64,000 bases of DNA, from contig NZ_CP077073.1 of the NCBI RefSeq assembly GCF_019139535.1, positions 5,112,501 through 5,176,500 on the forward strand. Reading direction: 5' to 3'. The stretch is from Pseudomonas muyukensis. GTDB taxonomy: Bacteria > Pseudomonadota > Gammaproteobacteria > Pseudomonadales > Pseudomonadaceae. The position numbers were made by a program, and so were the translations under genes. Below are positions 63,010 through 64,000 of the stretch, one piece after another (the stretch's first letter is position 1; every line of letters starts with the position of its first letter). The notes under the pieces are model-generated. The model had not been told where the DNA came from. It ran no database searches and saw only the letters and a list, made by a program, of their open reading frames with translations.

Positions 63010-63455
63010 GGGGCCGCTGCGCGGCCCTTTCGCCCACAGGCCGTGCCTCTGATCAAGCCATGCGCGGTCTCTGTAGGAGCGGCCTTGTGTCGCGAAAGGG
63101 CCGCAAAGCGGCCCCGGCGGCTTCAGGGCTTCACCGGGCCTGGGGCTGCTGTGCAGCCTTTTCGCCCCACAGGCCGTGCCTCTGATCAAGCCATGCGCAG
63201 TCTCTGTAGGAGCGGCCTTGTGTCGCGATAGGGCCGCAAAGCGGCCCCGGCGGCTTCAGGGCTTCACTGGGCCTGGGGCTGCTGTGCAGCCCTTTCGCCC
63301 CACAGGCCGTGCCTCTGATCAAGCCATGCGCAGTCTCTGTAGGAGCGGCCTTGTGTCGCGAAAGGGCCGCAAAGCGGCCCCGGCGGCTTCAGGGCTTCAC
63401 CGGGCCTGGGGCTGCTGTGCAGCCCTATCGCGACACAAGGCCGCTCCTACAGGGA
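63010..63455. repeat. Tandem array of a 133-bp REP-containing unit, 3.4 copies
   Basis: Units begin at 63010, 63142, 63275 and 63408 (the last truncated) and contain gtaggagcggccttgtgtcg with flanking ggggccgc/gcggcccc hairpins, plus a spacer with caggccgtgcctctgatcaa. Units differ at only a few positions. Short open frames that start in each unit are copies of the same artefact. The array lies between the 62-residue gene and the convergent response regulator. Confidence 0.93.
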
Positions 63456-63492
63456 TGCGTGTCACCTGCTCAGCAGACCAGACCGCGTGATC

Positions 63493-64000
63493 TCAGCGCC
63501 GTACCGGGCGCTTCTGCAGCTTGCGCTGCAGGGTGCGCCGGTGCATGCCCAGCGCCCGCGCGGTGGCGGAGATATTGCCTTCATGCTCGCCCAGCACACG
63601 CTGGATATGCTCCCATTGCAGGCGATCCACCGACATCGGGTTTTCCGGCACCAGGGTGTCCAGGTCGGTGTGCTCCGAGAGCAGCGCCGCCAGCACGTCA
63701 TCGGCGTCGGCCGGCTTGCACAGGTAGTTGCAGGCGCCGCGCTTGACCGCCTCGACCGCCGTGGCGATGCTCGAGTAGCCGGTCAGGATCACCACCCGCA
63801 TCTCCGGGTCCAGTTCCAGCAGCTTGGGCAGCAGCACCAGGCCCGAGTCACCTTCCATCTTCAGGTCCAGCGTGGCGTAGTCAGGCAGGTCCTGCTCGGC
63901 CAGCTTCAGGCCTTCCTCGGCGGAACCGGCGGTACTCACACGGAAACCCCGGCGGCTCATGGCACGGGCCATGACCCGGGTAAAGGTGGCGTCGTCGTCC
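63493..64000 (-). CDS. roxR: Redox response regulator RoxR/RegA/PrrA family, N-terminus cut by window end
   Basis: The frame is open to the window edge and encodes at least 168 residues. The receiver domain has lost its first strand to the window edge but retains SAEEGLKLAEQDLPDYATLD with the phosphorylatable Asp, ILTGYSSIATAVEAV and YLCKPADADD. A short C-terminal Fis-type helix-turn-helix follows (VLGEHEGNISATARALGMHR with RTLQRKLQKR). This two-domain layout with a tiny HTH is that of RegA/PrrA/RoxR, which control respiratory oxidases. The sensor kinase should lie just outside the window. Confidence 0.9.
   Translation of the reverse strand, partial: DDDATFTRVMARAMSRRGFRVSTAGSAEEGLKLAEQDLPDYATLDLKMEGDSGLVLLPKLLELDPEMRVVILTGYSSIATAVEAVKRGACNYLCKPADADDVLAALLSEHTDLDTLVPENPMSVDRLQWEHIQRVLGEHEGNISATARALGMHRRTLQRKLQKRPVRR

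Noticed and set aside
63010..63455. Possible CRISPR array
   Set aside because: Repeats are 133 bp, REP-containing and adjacent without unique spacers; no cas genes are present.
63043..63746. Small frames repeated in the 133-bp units
   Set aside because: They recur with the unit, run through REP hairpins and have no start signals.

Overview
The window looks like a piece of a Pseudomonas putida-group chromosome. Coding sequence is GC-rich with C/G-ending codons. The gene blocks are the ones kept together in pseudomonads: gcvP-sdaA-gcvT, lptG/lptF next to pepA-holC-valS, the ttg2/mla operon back to back with kdsD-kdsC-lptCAB-rpoN-hpf-ptsN-rapZ-ptsO, fagA-fumC-orfX-sodA, mreBCD-maf-rng-yhdP-tldD, and gatCAB. 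Most intergenic gaps hold typical Pseudomonas REP-type palindromes. No tRNA, rRNA, insertion sequence or CRISPR array was seen. The species call is inference from gene content and order.

Layout. 0-4 kb: end of gcvP, sdaA and gcvT (glycine to serine to pyruvate), a CspA-type cold-shock gene and an RDD membrane protein. 4-15 kb: LptG/LptF on the minus strand, then pepA, holC, a small unknown gene, valS and rlmF, followed by hupN and yejK diverging from each other. 15-18.6 kb: accessory small genes (DUF6124 and DUF3077 types behind a structured leader, GIY-YIG, NTF2-like, a CynX-type MFS transporter and a GntR regulator). 18.6-19.6 kb: a gene-free repeat island. 19.6-27.6 kb, minus strand: mlaFEDCB, ibaG, murA, hisG, hisD, hisC. 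27.8-34.9 kb, plus strand: KDO synthesis, LPS transport, sigma-54 and its nitrogen-PTS neighbours. 35-38.9 kb: iron-starvation operon fagA-fumC-orfX-sodA-ZIP behind a clear Fur box. 39-52 kb: pmbA, darP, then tldD, a nitrilase-like gene, yhdP, rng, maf and mreDCB. 52-57.6 kb: gatCAB, an RlpA-like lipoprotein, a cation/calcium exchanger and a carboxymuconolactone-decarboxylase-like protein. 57.6-58.6 kb: a second repeat island. 58.6-64 kb: an amino-acid permease and an AEC transporter, a LexA-controlled gene pair with a zinc-phospholipase-like signature, a 133-bp tandem array, and the start-truncated roxR/regA-type response regulator.

Much of the window serves the cell envelope: LPS transport (lptFG, lptCAB), KDO synthesis, lipid asymmetry (mla), peptidoglycan precursor (murA) and shape (mreBCD).

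The most unusual signal is a family of about 300-bp non-coding elements present four times (18741-19045, 19213-19512, 57781-58083, 58166-58473). They fall into two subtypes, and each of the two islands holds one copy of each subtype in inverted orientation. Three hairpins differ between copies by paired, compensatory changes, and every element has a short-unit microsatellite beside its 5' end. That pattern points to selection on structure (RNA or single-stranded DNA) rather than on a protein. The second signal is an SOS-box promoter in front of a phospholipase C-like gene and a 62-residue partner. The third is a structured leader before the DUF6124/DUF3077 pair. Two genes (mreC and the exchanger) also appear to start at AUU.
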